DNA of 64,000 bases from Halobellus clavatus (GCF_900107195.1 NZ_FNPB01000009.1:96838-160837), one strand, 5' to 3'. Positions 1-9,231 are shown, counted from the first letter of the stretch. A program made the numbers and translations. Notes: a model not told the origin generated them from the letters alone.

Positions 1-1074
1 CGGCGTGTCGACGACGGTGGCGTCGGCGGTCCGGTCGCGGATCGAGACGGCGAGTTCAGTACCCGGAGTAGCGGAGTCGGCATCGACGTACCCGAGGGCT
101 ATCGGAATTCCCAGCGTGGGACTCATCGTGCCGCTGGTCACCCGCCCGACGTCGTCGCCGTCGGCGACGATCCGGTGTCCGTGACGGGCGATCGCCCGCT
201 CCTCGAGCCGTAACCTGACGATTCGCTCGTCGATTCCCTCGTTCCGGGTCTGTTCGAGGGCCGACCGCCCGACGAACTCCTCGTCATCGAAGTCGACGAC
301 AAAGCCGATTCCCGCCTCGAAGGGGTTGTGCGGTTCGTCATCGGGGTGGAAGTCCTGTCCCGAAAGCAGTAAGCCCGCTTCGAGACGGAGCGTGTCCCTA
401 GCCCCGAGCCCGCACCGCCGGACATCGTCGAATCGCCGATCGATCGTCGTGGCCTCGTCGCCGGGGAATATGATCTCGACGCCGTCTTCACCCGTGTATC
501 CCGTGCGAGCCACGAGACACTCGACGTCGCCGATCGACGTCTTCGTCGTCGTGAACGGCTCCAACGCGTCGAGCTGTTGGGTCCCCTCGGCGTCAACACG
601 GTCTACTGCCTCGGGTCCCTGGATCGCGATCATTCCGAGTTCGGTGGTGCGGTTCGCGATCGTAACGTCGAGACCCCAGCGATCGGCGTGCTCACGCAAC
701 CGATCGTACATCGCCTCGTCGTGGCCGGCGTTCGGAACGACGATGTACTCGCTTTCGACCGGATGATCGTACACGACGACATCGTCGAGGATGACACCAT
801 CGGACTGGAGGAAGCACGAGTACAGCGCGTCCCCCGGTTCGAGACCGCGCACCTCACTTGGGGTGAGTCGGTGTAACAGCGTCTCTGCTTCGGGGCCATC
901 GACAGCCAATTGGCCCATATGACTCACGTCGAACAGTCCGACGTCCTCCCGAACGGACCGGTGTTCCTTGCGGATAGAATCGAACGAGACCGGCATCTCC
1001 CACCCGCCAAAGTCGGTGAAGTCCGCGCCCGCCCGGCAGTGGGATTCGTACAGCGGTGGTTGCTTCGATGACAC
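1..1074 (-). CDS. gcvT: Aminomethyltransferase (glycine cleavage T protein), 3' end outside window
   Basis: The T protein of the glycine cleavage system moves the lipoyl-bound aminomethyl group to tetrahydrofolate, giving methylene-THF and ammonia. Reading leftward from a GTG at 1074 gives 358 uninterrupted codons to the window edge. Family landmarks are an N-terminal HCRAGADFTDFGGWEMPVSF-type segment, a DVSHMGQ motif near residue 47, GARDTLRLEAGL near residue 237 and a late GRVTSGTMSP segment. T proteins usually run about 360-370 residues, so only the last few residues are missing. A TATA-like element at about 1099-1106 sits 25-30 bases before the GTG, which supports this start and a leaderless transcript. 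It is divergent from an IclR gene. The 16.4 kb gene is a distant homologue with a different role. Confidence 0.93.
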   Translation of the reverse strand, partial: MSSKQPPLYESHCRAGADFTDFGGWEMPVSFDSIRKEHRSVREDVGLFDVSHMGQLAVDGPEAETLLHRLTPSEVRGLEPGDALYSCFLQSDGVILDDVVVYDHPVESEYIVVPNAGHDEAMYDRLREHADRWGLDVTIANRTTELGMIAIQGPEAVDRVDAEGTQQLDALEPFTTTKTSIGDVECLVARTGYTGEDGVEIIFPGDEATTIDRRFDDVRRCGLGARDTLRLEAGLLLSGQDFHPDDEPHNPFEAGIGFVVDFDDEEFVGRSALEQTRNEGIDERIVRLRLEERAIARHGHRIVADGDDVGRVTSGTMSPTLGIPIALGYVDADSATPGTELAVSIRDRTADATVVDTP

Positions 1075-1098
1075 AGCGATAACTACACGACTACAAGT

Positions 1099-1139
1099 AT
1101 TTATACATTTTTAGACCGTACAACGGCACAAACGTTGTA
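1099..1139 (-). promoter_or_regulatory. gcvT promoter with upstream inverted repeat
   Basis: On the minus strand a TATA-like element covers about 1099-1106, 25-32 bases before the gcvT GTG. Directly upstream, 1119-1125 (TACAACG) and 1133-1139 (CGTTGTA) form a perfect 7-base inverted repeat with a 7-base spacer. Its position about 45-65 bases before the start suits a transcription factor site; the neighbouring IclR protein is the obvious candidate, by inference only. Confidence 0.5.
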
Positions 1140-1541
1140 TTTTAATCGGAAATATTTCGTTAAAGGTGAATGCATACCCTCAGTCGACGAATTGTATCGG
1201 CACTCCGCCCCGAACAGGAAAGTGGAACAAATCGGCGCGTCGCGTCCGCTCCGTGCGGAATGGTAGAATACGAGATCGATCGAGAAGTCGCGAATACAAA
1301 CACGTTCTCGTTGGGATCTCGGTGTTGTTCGGCTCTGCGGAGAGGGTTAATCAAACAAAAGAGAATTTTCGGCGCCCGAGAATCCAATATTTCTGTATCC
1401 TGGGTGAATGAAAGCAAATTATAAAATTTCACTCCCAGAGGAGAGGGAGTATACCACGGCTCACCCCACCAGTCGCGCCTCGAAGAGACAACAGTTCGGA
1501 CCTCGTGAATATTTATATAGTGGCGCTCCCAACAGTCGAGC
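1140..1541. other. Intergenic region between gcvT and IclR gene
   Basis: About 400 bases with no convincing gene; short open frames here lack haloarchaeal protein character. The stretch is AT-richer than its surroundings. A small hairpin is formed by ACTCCC at 1431-1436 and GGGAGT at 1445-1450. TTTATATA at 1512-1519 is a good TATA element for the IclR gene, whose GTG start lies about 25 bases further on. Confidence 0.5.
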
Positions 1542-2300
1542 GTGCCAGAAGACGGACGCGAACTGACGACGACAGCTACCTCGCTCCGGATCCTCGACAC
1601 GATCAATCGGCTGGAAGGTGCCCGAATGAGCGAACTCGCCAGGGAACTCGGCTTAGCCAACAGCACCGTCCACGCACATCTGACGACGCTTCGTAACCAC
1701 GAACTCGTTGTGAAGGAAGGCAACGAGTTCTACCTAGGAATCAAACTCTTCCACCTCGGCGAGCAGGCGCGACACCGGAAACCGGAGTATGAAATCGTGC
1801 GGCGGCACGCCCACGAACTGAGCAATCAGCTCAACGAGGAAGTCGCGTTCGCCATCCCTGAGCACGGGCGTTCCGTGATAATCTTCGACGAGAACAACGA
1901 CCCCGCAAACGACGGGTTTCAGGTGGGTCGGTACTTCCATATGCACAACTCTGCGAGCGGCAAGGCGATGCTCGCGGAATTCACCCGCGAGCGTGTCGAC
2001 GAGGTGCTCGATCGGTGGGGGCTACCCAACGAGACCGAAAACACGATACAGAGCATCGAAAAACTCTACGAGGAATTGGAGCGGACCCGCGAACGCGGCT
2101 ACTCGCTAAACAGACAGGAGGCACTCGAGGGGCTGATGGCCGTCGGAATAGCGATCACGACCCCGGATGGAAGCGTCCTGGGATCGCTCGACGTCTCGGG
2201 GCCGCCGTATCGCCTCTCCGAGGAACGGATCGTCCCGGAGTTGCGTGAGACGGTTTCGGATATCGAACGCGAAATCGCGTCCCGATACGGAACGGAATGA
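1542..2300 (+). CDS. IclR family transcriptional regulator
   Basis: A 252-residue protein with an N-terminal winged helix-turn-helix (about residues 12-70; the recognition helix region reads LANSTVHAHLTTL) followed by the IclR effector-binding domain (about 80-250), in which HNSASGKAMLAEF and GVAITTPDGSVLGSL-type segments are family hallmarks. Such proteins bind palindromic operators and sense small acids or aromatics. The GTG start at 1542 is chosen because TTTATATA lies 23-30 bases upstream, implying a leaderless mRNA. Its stop lies 6 bases from the stop of the convergent SnoaL-like gene. Likely targets are the divergent gcvT or the SnoaL-like cluster; which one is not shown by the sequence. 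Confidence 0.9.
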   Translation: MPEDGRELTTTATSLRILDTINRLEGARMSELARELGLANSTVHAHLTTLRNHELVVKEGNEFYLGIKLFHLGEQARHRKPEYEIVRRHAHELSNQLNEEVAFAIPEHGRSVIIFDENNDPANDGFQVGRYFHMHNSASGKAMLAEFTRERVDEVLDRWGLPNETENTIQSIEKLYEELERTRERGYSLNRQEALEGLMAVGIAITTPDGSVLGSLDVSGPPYRLSEERIVPELRETVSDIEREIASRYGTE

Positions 2301-2306
2301 ACCCGC

Positions 2307-2786
2307 TCAGTAATCGTGAATCGGGTCGTCGTCGGGGGTCACAGACTTGATGTACCCGAGCTTGTCGTAGGCGATCCACTCTTCGACGTACTTCCACTCG
2401 CCGTCGACCTTCTGGATCAGGCAGTTGGCGATCCCGAGGTTGTCTTCCATCGTCTTCCCCGTCGGCGGCCCGTACTCCGTCGGGCCGGTGTTCTCCGCGG
2501 TGATCGTCCTGACCATCGACGTATAGTAGCCGTCTTCGGGGTTTCCTTCCCAGATGATCTTCTCGATATTCATCTCGGTTTCGGGGAAGGCGTTCAGCCG
2601 TTCGAGGGTATCCTCGACGAGCGCTTCGGAGCCAACGATGTCACCGCCGGCGCCGTGAACGACAACGTCGTCGGCATAGTAATCGTAGATTTTCCCGACG
2701 AGCTTCTCGTCCCAGATTTCCCGCGTGCTCTGTCGGATCATCCGCTCAACGTCGAGTTCGTCGGCCGTCCGCCAGTCTTCGGTCAT
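2307..2786 (-). CDS. SnoaL-like (NTF2-fold) protein, single domain
   Basis: A 159-residue protein of the SnoaL/NTF2-like superfamily, a cone-shaped alpha+beta barrel used by cyclases, isomerases and hydrolases on small hydrophobic substrates. Visible features are an N-terminal helix (WDEKLVGKIYDYYADDVVVHG), the typical GSEALVEDTLERLNAFPETEM segment and a C-terminal strand GEWKYVEEWIAYDKLG. The ATG at 2786, behind an AGGAGAG stretch, is preferred over a TTG at 2807. It leads into an array of two-domain relatives on the same strand and is more divergent than they are from one another. The reaction cannot be named. Confidence 0.75.
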   Translation of the reverse strand: MTEDWRTADELDVERMIRQSTREIWDEKLVGKIYDYYADDVVVHGAGGDIVGSEALVEDTLERLNAFPETEMNIEKIIWEGNPEDGYYTSMVRTITAENTGPTEYGPPTGKTMEDNLGIANCLIQKVDGEWKYVEEWIAYDKLGYIKSVTPDDDPIHDY

Positions 2787-2991
2787 CGTCGCTCTCCTCG
2801 TGGGCAAGTCGCTGTCCCAAAGTCGGCACCTGCATCGAACGTCGCCGTCGCGTGTCTGCTTTGTTGTCGCACTGAATGAACCCTCACCGAGAGGTCTTCA
2901 TCGTAGATATTAAATATTTCGCTCGGGTCGTCCTCCGGGCCGCAGCGCCCGTCGGGAGTCCGCCCCACGAATCACCGTCGACCGCCTCCCC

Positions 2992-3981
2992 TCAGAAGTA
3001 CTGCTGATCGTTACGGAGTCGCTCGAAGATGTCGACGCCCATCTGTTGGAGCAGGTCGATCTTATCGATGAAGACCCAGTTCTCGGCGAGTTTATCGCCC
3101 TCACGACGCCAGAAGTCCATCACGCGCATACCGACCGGTTCGTCGGTCGCCGGGAGTCCCATCCACCCATCGCCGAGGTGCGTCGCCTTGACCGACGGCC
3201 ATCCCGTCGAGGCGCAGTAGTTGCCCTCAGCGAACCGAGCGACGTGATCGCCCCCCTCGCGGTCGGGGAAGGCTTCGAGGAAGGGTGCCTGGTGGTACTC
3301 CTGGAAGCCGTCGATTCCGCGGGTCGTTCCGGTACCCGCCGGTCCGTACCACATAAAGTCCTCATGCCAGAACTTCTCGAGGCCCATCCCGTCGAGACCC
3401 TCCTCCTCGTAATCGTGGAGGCCGTCGATCATCCCCTCGACCACCTGGAGCGTTTTTTCGGACGCCTCGTCATCTTGTTCGTCGAGGAGGACACCGTCCT
3501 GTGTCGTCGGCCCAGGGATGACGACCTCGGGGGCGAGCGCGGGCACGAACTGATAGCCCGCCTGCCGCATCACGTCAAGGATATCGACGAGCAAGCGGGT
3601 CTCGGCGATCTTGCCGTCCACGACGCGGTGGAACTCGCCGTACCGGAGCCACGTCGCGTGTCCGGTCGCGGGAATGTCTAGCCAGTCGTTCTCGAACGTT
3701 CCGACGAGATTTCCGGTCGCACAGACCCACTTGCCGCCCTCGAATTCGCCGGCGAACAGGATGTAGTCGTTCTTTTCGAGGTCCGGGAACGATTCGAGGA
3801 GCGGTCCCCAGTACGCGTCGGCGATCGCGTCGGGGCCTTCTACCGCGTTGATCGGTTCCGGGCCGTGCCACTCGGCGTCGGCGTGGTAGTAGTCGGGGAG
3901 GAGGTCATCGACGTTCTCCGCGCTCGCGTCGTGTATCTCCTGGGAAAACTCGTGGACTAACCGCTTGCGCTCTGTGGTCAT
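2992..3981 (-). CDS. Two-domain SnoaL-like protein, paralogue A
   Basis: A 329-residue protein made of two consecutive SnoaL/NTF2-like domains (about residues 5-155 and 175-325). Each carries the E/AEWHGP or EDFMWYGPAG strand, a LESFPDLE or LEAFPDRE segment and an FHRVVDGKIAETR or FWRREGDKLAENW strand. A short linker with PGPTTQDGVLLDEQ joins them. A TATA-like element near 4011-4019 favours the ATG at 3981 over a GTG nine bases upstream. It is the first of four tandem copies. The single stop after ...QQYF is the codon lost in the fourth copy. Substrate unknown; the fused pair may form one pseudo-dimer. Confidence 0.78.
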   Translation of the reverse strand: MTTERKRLVHEFSQEIHDASAENVDDLLPDYYHADAEWHGPEPINAVEGPDAIADAYWGPLLESFPDLEKNDYILFAGEFEGGKWVCATGNLVGTFENDWLDIPATGHATWLRYGEFHRVVDGKIAETRLLVDILDVMRQAGYQFVPALAPEVVIPGPTTQDGVLLDEQDDEASEKTLQVVEGMIDGLHDYEEEGLDGMGLEKFWHEDFMWYGPAGTGTTRGIDGFQEYHQAPFLEAFPDREGGDHVARFAEGNYCASTGWPSVKATHLGDGWMGLPATDEPVGMRVMDFWRREGDKLAENWVFIDKIDLLQQMGVDIFERLRNDQQYF

Positions 3982-4194
3982 ATAGCTCACGTAAGTTGGT
4001 ACAGAACACGGTAAAATAAGTATCGATCCGGAGTCGGTCTGGGAGCATCGCGAAGGCGGTCAGGGAGAAGACGGGTCGTACTCGTGGCGTCTCGTGCACG
4101 GCGGCTTACCCGGAATGAAGGCGATTCGAGCCGAGTTGTAGTGGTAGCTAGGCGTTCGCTTCGGGACCCCACGACAGGTCCCGGTTCGGACCCG

Positions 4195-5205
4195 TCACGG
4201 GGTTCCTGTCCACCGAATCGATTCCGGGTTGTTCCGGAGCCGTTCGAAGACATCGACACCGAACTGCTCGAGGAGACCGATCATATCGATGAACACCCAG
4301 TTCTCCGCCAGTCGGTCGCCCTCCCGCCGCCAGAAATCGATGACGCGGAAGGTTACTGTCTCACCGGTGCTCGGGAGGCCGAATAAGCCGTCCCCGCGAT
4401 GCGTGGCTTCACCGCTCGGCCACGCCGTCCACGCACAGTAGTCGCCTTCGGCAACACGGATAGTGTTCCCCCCGGTTCCGCGGTCGGGGAAGGCTTCGAG
4501 CCACGGCCCTTGGTGGAACTCCTGAAACCCGTCGACGCCACGGGTGGTACCGATTCCTGCCGGGCCGTACCACATAAAGTCCTCACGCCAGTACGCGTCC
4601 ATATCCATAACATCCAGATTCTCCCCATCGTACGAACCGAGCCCCTCGAAGATCATATCCTCAACAAGCTGGAGGGTCTGTTCGGAATCTGACTCGTCCT
4701 GCTCGTCAAATAGGAGTCCGTCCTGTGTTGCTGGGCCTGGTCGGACGACTTCGGGCGCAAGTGCCGGGATGAATCGGTAACCCGCCTGTCGCATCACATC
4801 AAGCACGTCAAACAGCATCCGCGTCTCTGCGATTTTCCCGTCCACTACGCGATAGAGTGCACCGTACTGGATCCAAGTCGTACGCCCGGTTGCAGGGATG
4901 TCGAGCCAGTCGTTCTCGAACGTCCCGACGAGCGTCCCTGCCGCACTGACCCACTGCTCGCCTTCGAACTCACCCTCGAGGAGGATGTAGTCGTTCTTTT
5001 CGAGGTCGGGAAACGCAGTCAAGAGTGGGTCCCAGCATCCCTGGGCTATCGATTCGACACCGTTCAACTCGTTGAGTGGCTCAGGGCCGTACCACTCCGC
5101 GTCATCGTGGTAGAACTTCTCGAGGAGGTCATCGACACTCTCTGCCGTCACGTCGTGGATGGACTGTGAGAACTCGTGGACTACGTGCTTCCGTTCAGCT
5201 GCCAT
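4195..5205 (-). CDS. Two-domain SnoaL-like protein, paralogue B
   Basis: A 336-residue protein, colinear with paralogue A through both SnoaL-like domains (for example DDAEWYGPEPLNEL in domain 1 and EDFMWYGPAGIGTTRG in domain 2). It is the most divergent of the four copies, with changes such as HATW to RTTW in domain 1 and CASTGWPS to CAWTAWPS in domain 2. A TATA-like stretch at about 5241-5250 lies upstream of the ATG, so it probably has its own promoter. About 200 bases separate it from paralogue A. Function is inferred only at family level. Confidence 0.78.
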   Translation of the reverse strand: MAAERKHVVHEFSQSIHDVTAESVDDLLEKFYHDDAEWYGPEPLNELNGVESIAQGCWDPLLTAFPDLEKNDYILLEGEFEGEQWVSAAGTLVGTFENDWLDIPATGRTTWIQYGALYRVVDGKIAETRMLFDVLDVMRQAGYRFIPALAPEVVRPGPATQDGLLFDEQDESDSEQTLQLVEDMIFEGLGSYDGENLDVMDMDAYWREDFMWYGPAGIGTTRGVDGFQEFHQGPWLEAFPDRGTGGNTIRVAEGDYCAWTAWPSGEATHRGDGLFGLPSTGETVTFRVIDFWRREGDRLAENWVFIDMIGLLEQFGVDVFERLRNNPESIRWTGTP

Positions 5206-5290
5206 ATTTCAGTCTCGACTAAGACAATCGCTCACACGCAAAAATAACTACCGCACGGGGTGGTGCGTCCGAGCGCGTGCTTTCGCCGAG

Positions 5291-6310
5291 TTATGGCGCG
5301 GGGGACCGCCGAACAGACCGCGGATTCTCGCGGAGGCGTTCAAACACGTCGACACCGAGCTGGTTGAGTAGGTCGATCATATCGATGAACACCCAGTTTT
5401 CTGCGAGGAGATCACCCTCTCGCCGCCACACGTCGATGACGCGCATATCTGTCGAATTCCCAGTCGCTGGCAATCCCAGCCAGCCGTCGCCGAGGTGGGT
5501 CCCCACGACGGCGGGCCATCCGGTCGAGGCACAGAAGTTCCCCTCGGCGATACGCGAGTCGTGATGCCCAACCTCTCGGTCGGGGAATGCCCGCAGAAAC
5601 GGGTTTTGATGGAACTCTTGGAACCCGTCGATCCCGCGGGTACTGCCGATTCCCGCGGGGCCGTACCACATAAAGTCCTCGTGCCAGTACCGTTCCATCC
5701 CCATATTCTCGAGGCCCTCTTCCTCGTAGGAATTCAGCCCGTCGAACAGCATTCCCTCTACCAGTTCCATCGTCTGCTGGGTATCTTCCTCGTCCTGTTC
5801 GTCGAGAAGAATCCCGTCTTGGGTCGTCGGTCCCGGTATGACTACTTCGGGGGCGAGAGACGGAACGAACTGATAGCCGGCCTGTCGAAGCACGTCCAGC
5901 ACGTCGACGATAGTTCGAGTCTCGGCGATTTTCCCGTCCTCAAACCGGTGGAAATCGCCGTAGCGGATCCACGTGGCGTGGCCCGTCGCGGGGATGTCGA
6001 GCCAGTCGTTCTCGAACGTCCCGACGAGATTGCCGGTCGCACAGACCCATTCGTCGCCCTCGAACTCGCCAGCGAACAGGATGTAGTCGTTCTTTTCGAG
6101 ATCCGGGAACGCCTTCAGGAGGGGCTCCCAGAACTCGGACACCAATTCGCTCCTGCCCGCGAGCGTGTCGACCGGTGCCGGACCGTGCCACTGGACGTCC
6201 TCGTGGACGTACTCCGCGATCAGGTTGTCGACGTTTTCGTGAGTCGTTTCGTGAACGGTATGGGCGAACTCGTGTGCTGTCTGCTTGTTTTTCACTCTGG
6301 TTGTAGGCAT
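5291..6310 (-). CDS. Two-domain SnoaL-like protein, paralogue C
   Basis: A 339-residue protein with the same two-domain plan: domain 1 has EDVQWHGPAPVDTLAGR and ATGHATWIRYGDFHRFEDGK, domain 2 has EDFMWYGPAGIGSTRGIDGF and GDGWLGLPATGNS. It is closest in wording to the broken paralogue D beside it, which suggests a recent duplication. The ATG at 6310 is preferred; an in-frame GTG at 6319 is also possible, and a TATA-like AGTATTTT lies at about 6350-6357. Confidence 0.77.
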   Translation of the reverse strand: MPTTRVKNKQTAHEFAHTVHETTHENVDNLIAEYVHEDVQWHGPAPVDTLAGRSELVSEFWEPLLKAFPDLEKNDYILFAGEFEGDEWVCATGNLVGTFENDWLDIPATGHATWIRYGDFHRFEDGKIAETRTIVDVLDVLRQAGYQFVPSLAPEVVIPGPTTQDGILLDEQDEEDTQQTMELVEGMLFDGLNSYEEEGLENMGMERYWHEDFMWYGPAGIGSTRGIDGFQEFHQNPFLRAFPDREVGHHDSRIAEGNFCASTGWPAVVGTHLGDGWLGLPATGNSTDMRVIDVWRREGDLLAENWVFIDMIDLLNQLGVDVFERLRENPRSVRRSPAP

Positions 6311-6374
6311 TGCTATCACCGATTAGATAAGCTTCGTTCCGAGTCGGACAAAATACTATCGGTGACGCCGGCGC

Positions 6375-7375
6375 TCGGAAGTACTGTTTCTCATTCCGAA
6401 CGCGCTCGAGGACGTCGACGCCGAGTTGATCCAGAAGGTGAATCATATCGATGAACACCCAGTTCTCCGCCAGCAGGTCGCTCTCACGACGCCAGAAATC
6501 CATCACGCGCATTTCGACCGATTCGTCAGTTGCGGGCAGTCCCAACCAACCGTCGCCGAGGTGTGTCGCCTCAAGACTCGGCCACCCGGTCCACGCACAG
6601 TAGGTTCCCTCGGCCATTCGGATGTCGTCGCTGTCGGCTTCTCTGTCGGGGAAGGCTTCGAGGAACGGCTCCTGATGATACGCCTGGAACCCGTCGATCC
6701 CGCGGGTCGAGCCGATGCCGGCGGGGCCGTACCACATAAAATCCTCGTGCCAGTACTCGTCCATCCCCATATTCTCGAGGCCCTCTTCCTCGTAGGATTC
6801 CAGCCCCTCGAAGATCATTCCCTCGACCAGTTCCAGCGTCTGCTCGGTTTCGGCGGCGTCCGCACCGTCGAGGAGGACGCCGTCCTGCGTCGTCGCCCCG
6901 GGGATGACGACCTCTGGAGCGAGCGCGGGCACGAACTGATAGCCGGCCTGCCGCAGTACGTCCAGCACGTCGACGAACAGACGCGTCTCGGCGATCTTGC
7001 CGTCCTCGAACCGATGGAACGTGCCGTGCCTGAGCCACGTCGCGTGCCCGGTCGCGGGGACGTCGAGCCAGTCGTTCTCGAACGTCCCGACGAAGTTGCC
7101 GGCGGCACACACCCACGTACTGTCCCGAAACTCTCCGCCGAAGAGGATGTAATCGTTCTGTTCGAGGTCCGGGAACGATTCGAGGAGCGGCCCCCAATAG
7201 CCGCGACTGATCTCGTCGCGGCCGGTGAGCCGTCCGATCGGCGCGGGACCGTGCCACTCCGCGTCCGGATGGTAATATTCCTCCAATACGTCTCCGATCT
7301 GGTCGGCCCCGGTTCCCGGATCGTCCCAGAGAACTCGTGGACTCGGTCCTTGCACTGGCTGTAATCGGAGCTCAT
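6375..7375 (-). pseudogene. Two-domain SnoaL-like protein, paralogue D, frameshifted and without its stop
   Basis: Full-length homology to the three neighbours is present, but in two frames. The first ~23 codons from the ATG at 7375 (MSSDYSQCKDRVHEFSGTIREPG) match the neighbours' N-terminus. The rest (ADQIGDVLEEYYHPDAEWHG onward) is in another frame. Adding one G to the GGGG run (plus-strand CCCC at 7307-7310) restores an alignment with no gap to paralogue A. At the other end the expected stop after ...KQYF is CGA (6375-6377) instead of the TGA seen in paralogue A, so the frame runs on, out of phase, into paralogue C as far as 5940. A GTG at 7355 could start a product lacking the true N-terminus. 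Two lesions suggest a decaying gene; sequencing error could explain the homopolymer one. Confidence 0.8.
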
Positions 7376-7534
7376 CGTTGACTACCGTTTACCGCTGCAT
7401 CCCACCGCAACAAAAACAATTCTGAGACCGAGGTGGAACACGACGGGAGTCGGACGGACCGTCGGTGCGCAACCCGGTGGAACGGCCGGTCAAGTGACGA
7501 TAGCTATTTGTATCTCGGTGGAATCTCTCCTCGT

Positions 7535-8329
7535 ATGCCCGAGAGTGCTCCAGTGGTTAGAACGCTCGATATCGCCGATACCGTCTACGACATCACCTGG
7601 CAGACCGCCGAGGAAGGCCCCGACATCACCCAGGGCGAACGCCACCGCTCGTACTTTTTCGACCTCCCAGGCGATGTCCCCACGCTGGTCGACACCTGTT
7701 TTCAGAACCGCGCCGAATACCTCTTCGAGGCGATCGAACAGATCGGCGTCGAACCCGAACGGCTCATCATCACGCACCGACACCTCGACCACGTCGGGGC
7801 GTTCGACGAGGTAGTCGAACGGTACGATCTGGAAACGTGGGTGCCCGAGGAGGACAACGTCGCCGAGATCGACGACTACGGCATCGACATCGAGACTGAA
7901 CCGGATCACCTCTTCGGCGATAGAGAGCAGATCGGCCGGTTCGAGACCGTCCACGTCCCCGGGCACTCGCCGGGGAACTCCGTGCTCATCGACGAGGAGG
8001 CGGGGATCGCCCACTGCGCTGACACCGTCTCTGGTTCGGATCGGCGCGGTCTCCCGGCGGGCTACCTCCTCCATCCGCCACAGGCGACGCACACGAACCA
8101 ACCGCCGGAAGCGGCCGTCGAAGCCGAGAAGAACCTCGACAAACTGCTGGACTACGAGTTCGACGTCGCGCTCCTCAATCACGGAACCCCGGTGTTCGAA
8201 GACGCCTCGAAGAAACTCGAACGCTACGTCAACTTCGAGTCGAACTTCAGCGGCGAGGGTCGATCGATCCACGCGAACGATCGAAAGACCATCGACGCGG
8301 ACGAACTGTACAGCCGTCTCGACGAGTAG
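7535..8329 (+). CDS. MBL-fold metallo-hydrolase
   Basis: A 264-residue metallo-beta-lactamase-fold protein. The zinc motif HxHxDH is present as HRHLDH near residue 85, followed by VPGHSPGNSV, IAHCADTVSG (the metal-bridging Asp) and LNHGTPVF, which supplies the last His. Such enzymes hydrolyse thioesters, lactones or esters. The ATG at 7535 is chosen over upstream codons because the family homology starts there (APVVRTLDIADTVYDITW). It stands divergent from the broken SnoaL-like gene and ends 2 bases from the stop of the convergent dehydrogenase gene. The substrate is unknown. Confidence 0.85.
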   Translation: MPESAPVVRTLDIADTVYDITWQTAEEGPDITQGERHRSYFFDLPGDVPTLVDTCFQNRAEYLFEAIEQIGVEPERLIITHRHLDHVGAFDEVVERYDLETWVPEEDNVAEIDDYGIDIETEPDHLFGDREQIGRFETVHVPGHSPGNSVLIDEEAGIAHCADTVSGSDRRGLPAGYLLHPPQATHTNQPPEAAVEAEKNLDKLLDYEFDVALLNHGTPVFEDASKKLERYVNFESNFSGEGRSIHANDRKTIDADELYSRLDE

Positions 8330-8331
8330 CG

Positions 8332-9231
8332 TTACTCTTCGCCGACCCGGTCTTCCAGTTCCTGCTCGAACATCTTCACGACCGCACCCACGTCTTCCTC
8401 GCCGAACCCCTCGTCGCTGGCTCGCGTGTACAGGCGGTGGACCAGGCTTCCCATCACCATCGGGAAGTCCTCCGAGTCCGCCATATCGACCGCGAGACCG
8501 ACGTCCTTCCGCGCGAAGTCGACGCTGAACCCCGCCTCGAAGTCCCGTTCGAGCACGCGCGGCATCCGGCTCTCGAAGGCGACCGAAGTCGCGCTCGCGT
8601 TCCCGAGGATGTCCCAGAGGCGCTCGCTGTCGATGCCGTACCGGGCGCCGAGCGCGACGGTCTCCATCGCAAGCAGCAGGTTCCCCATCGACATCGTGTT
8701 GTTCAGCAGTTTCATCGCGTGTCCGGCCCCCGAAGCACCGGCGTAGTGGAGTTCCGCACAGAGGGCCTGCAGCACGTCCTGTGCGTGCTCGGATTCGAAG
8801 ACGGCCTCCTTGCCACCGACGAGGCCGGTGAGGGTCCCGTCGCGCGAGTTTTCCGGCCCGCCCGTGATCGGCGCGTCGAGAATCTCCGCGGGCGTCTCCT
8901 CGATCGCGTCGGCGACGACCTCGGTCGTCGGCGGTGCGATCGTGCTCATCTCCAGGAACGTAGTCTCGACGGACTCGTGCGCCAGTCCTCCCTCTCCGGT
9001 GTAGACGTCTTTCACGATGTCCGAGTTCGGCAGACTCGTGATCGTGACGTCACTCTGGCGGGCGACGTCGCGGCCGCTGTCGGCGACGATCCCGCCGTAG
9101 TCCGCGAACGCTTCGCGAGCCTCCGGCTGGAGGTCGTGTCCGTACACCTCGAAGCCCTCGTCGAGGAGGTGCTTCGCCATATTGCCGCCCATCTTGCCGA
9201 GTCCAACGACTCCGGAGGTGGTCTCAACCAT
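8332..9231 (-). CDS. 3-hydroxyisobutyrate-dehydrogenase-like beta-hydroxyacid dehydrogenase
   Basis: A 299-residue NAD(P)-dependent beta-hydroxyacid dehydrogenase. The N-terminal Rossmann motif is GVVGLGKMGGNMAKHL. The substrate-site segment DAPITGGPENSRDGTL corresponds to the family's DAPVSGG motif, and the catalytic Lys lies in GHAMKLLNN (about residue 170). The family oxidises 3-hydroxyisobutyrate, tartronate semialdehyde or related acids to the semialdehyde. A TATA-like TATAATAAC near 9252-9260 precedes a nearly leaderless start. An aldehyde dehydrogenase gene lies just upstream on the same strand, which would suit oxidation of the semialdehyde product, by inference. Confidence 0.88.
   Translation of the reverse strand: MVETTSGVVGLGKMGGNMAKHLLDEGFEVYGHDLQPEAREAFADYGGIVADSGRDVARQSDVTITSLPNSDIVKDVYTGEGGLAHESVETTFLEMSTIAPPTTEVVADAIEETPAEILDAPITGGPENSRDGTLTGLVGGKEAVFESEHAQDVLQALCAELHYAGASGAGHAMKLLNNTMSMGNLLLAMETVALGARYGIDSERLWDILGNASATSVAFESRMPRVLERDFEAGFSVDFARKDVGLAVDMADSEDFPMVMGSLVHRLYTRASDEGFGEEDVGAVVKMFEQELEDRVGEE

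Noticed and set aside
5940..7355. A single 471-codon reading frame on the minus strand
   Set aside because: It fuses most of SnoaL-like paralogue D with out-of-frame sequence of paralogue C. The part after ...KQYF has no family character and exists only because the stop became CGA.
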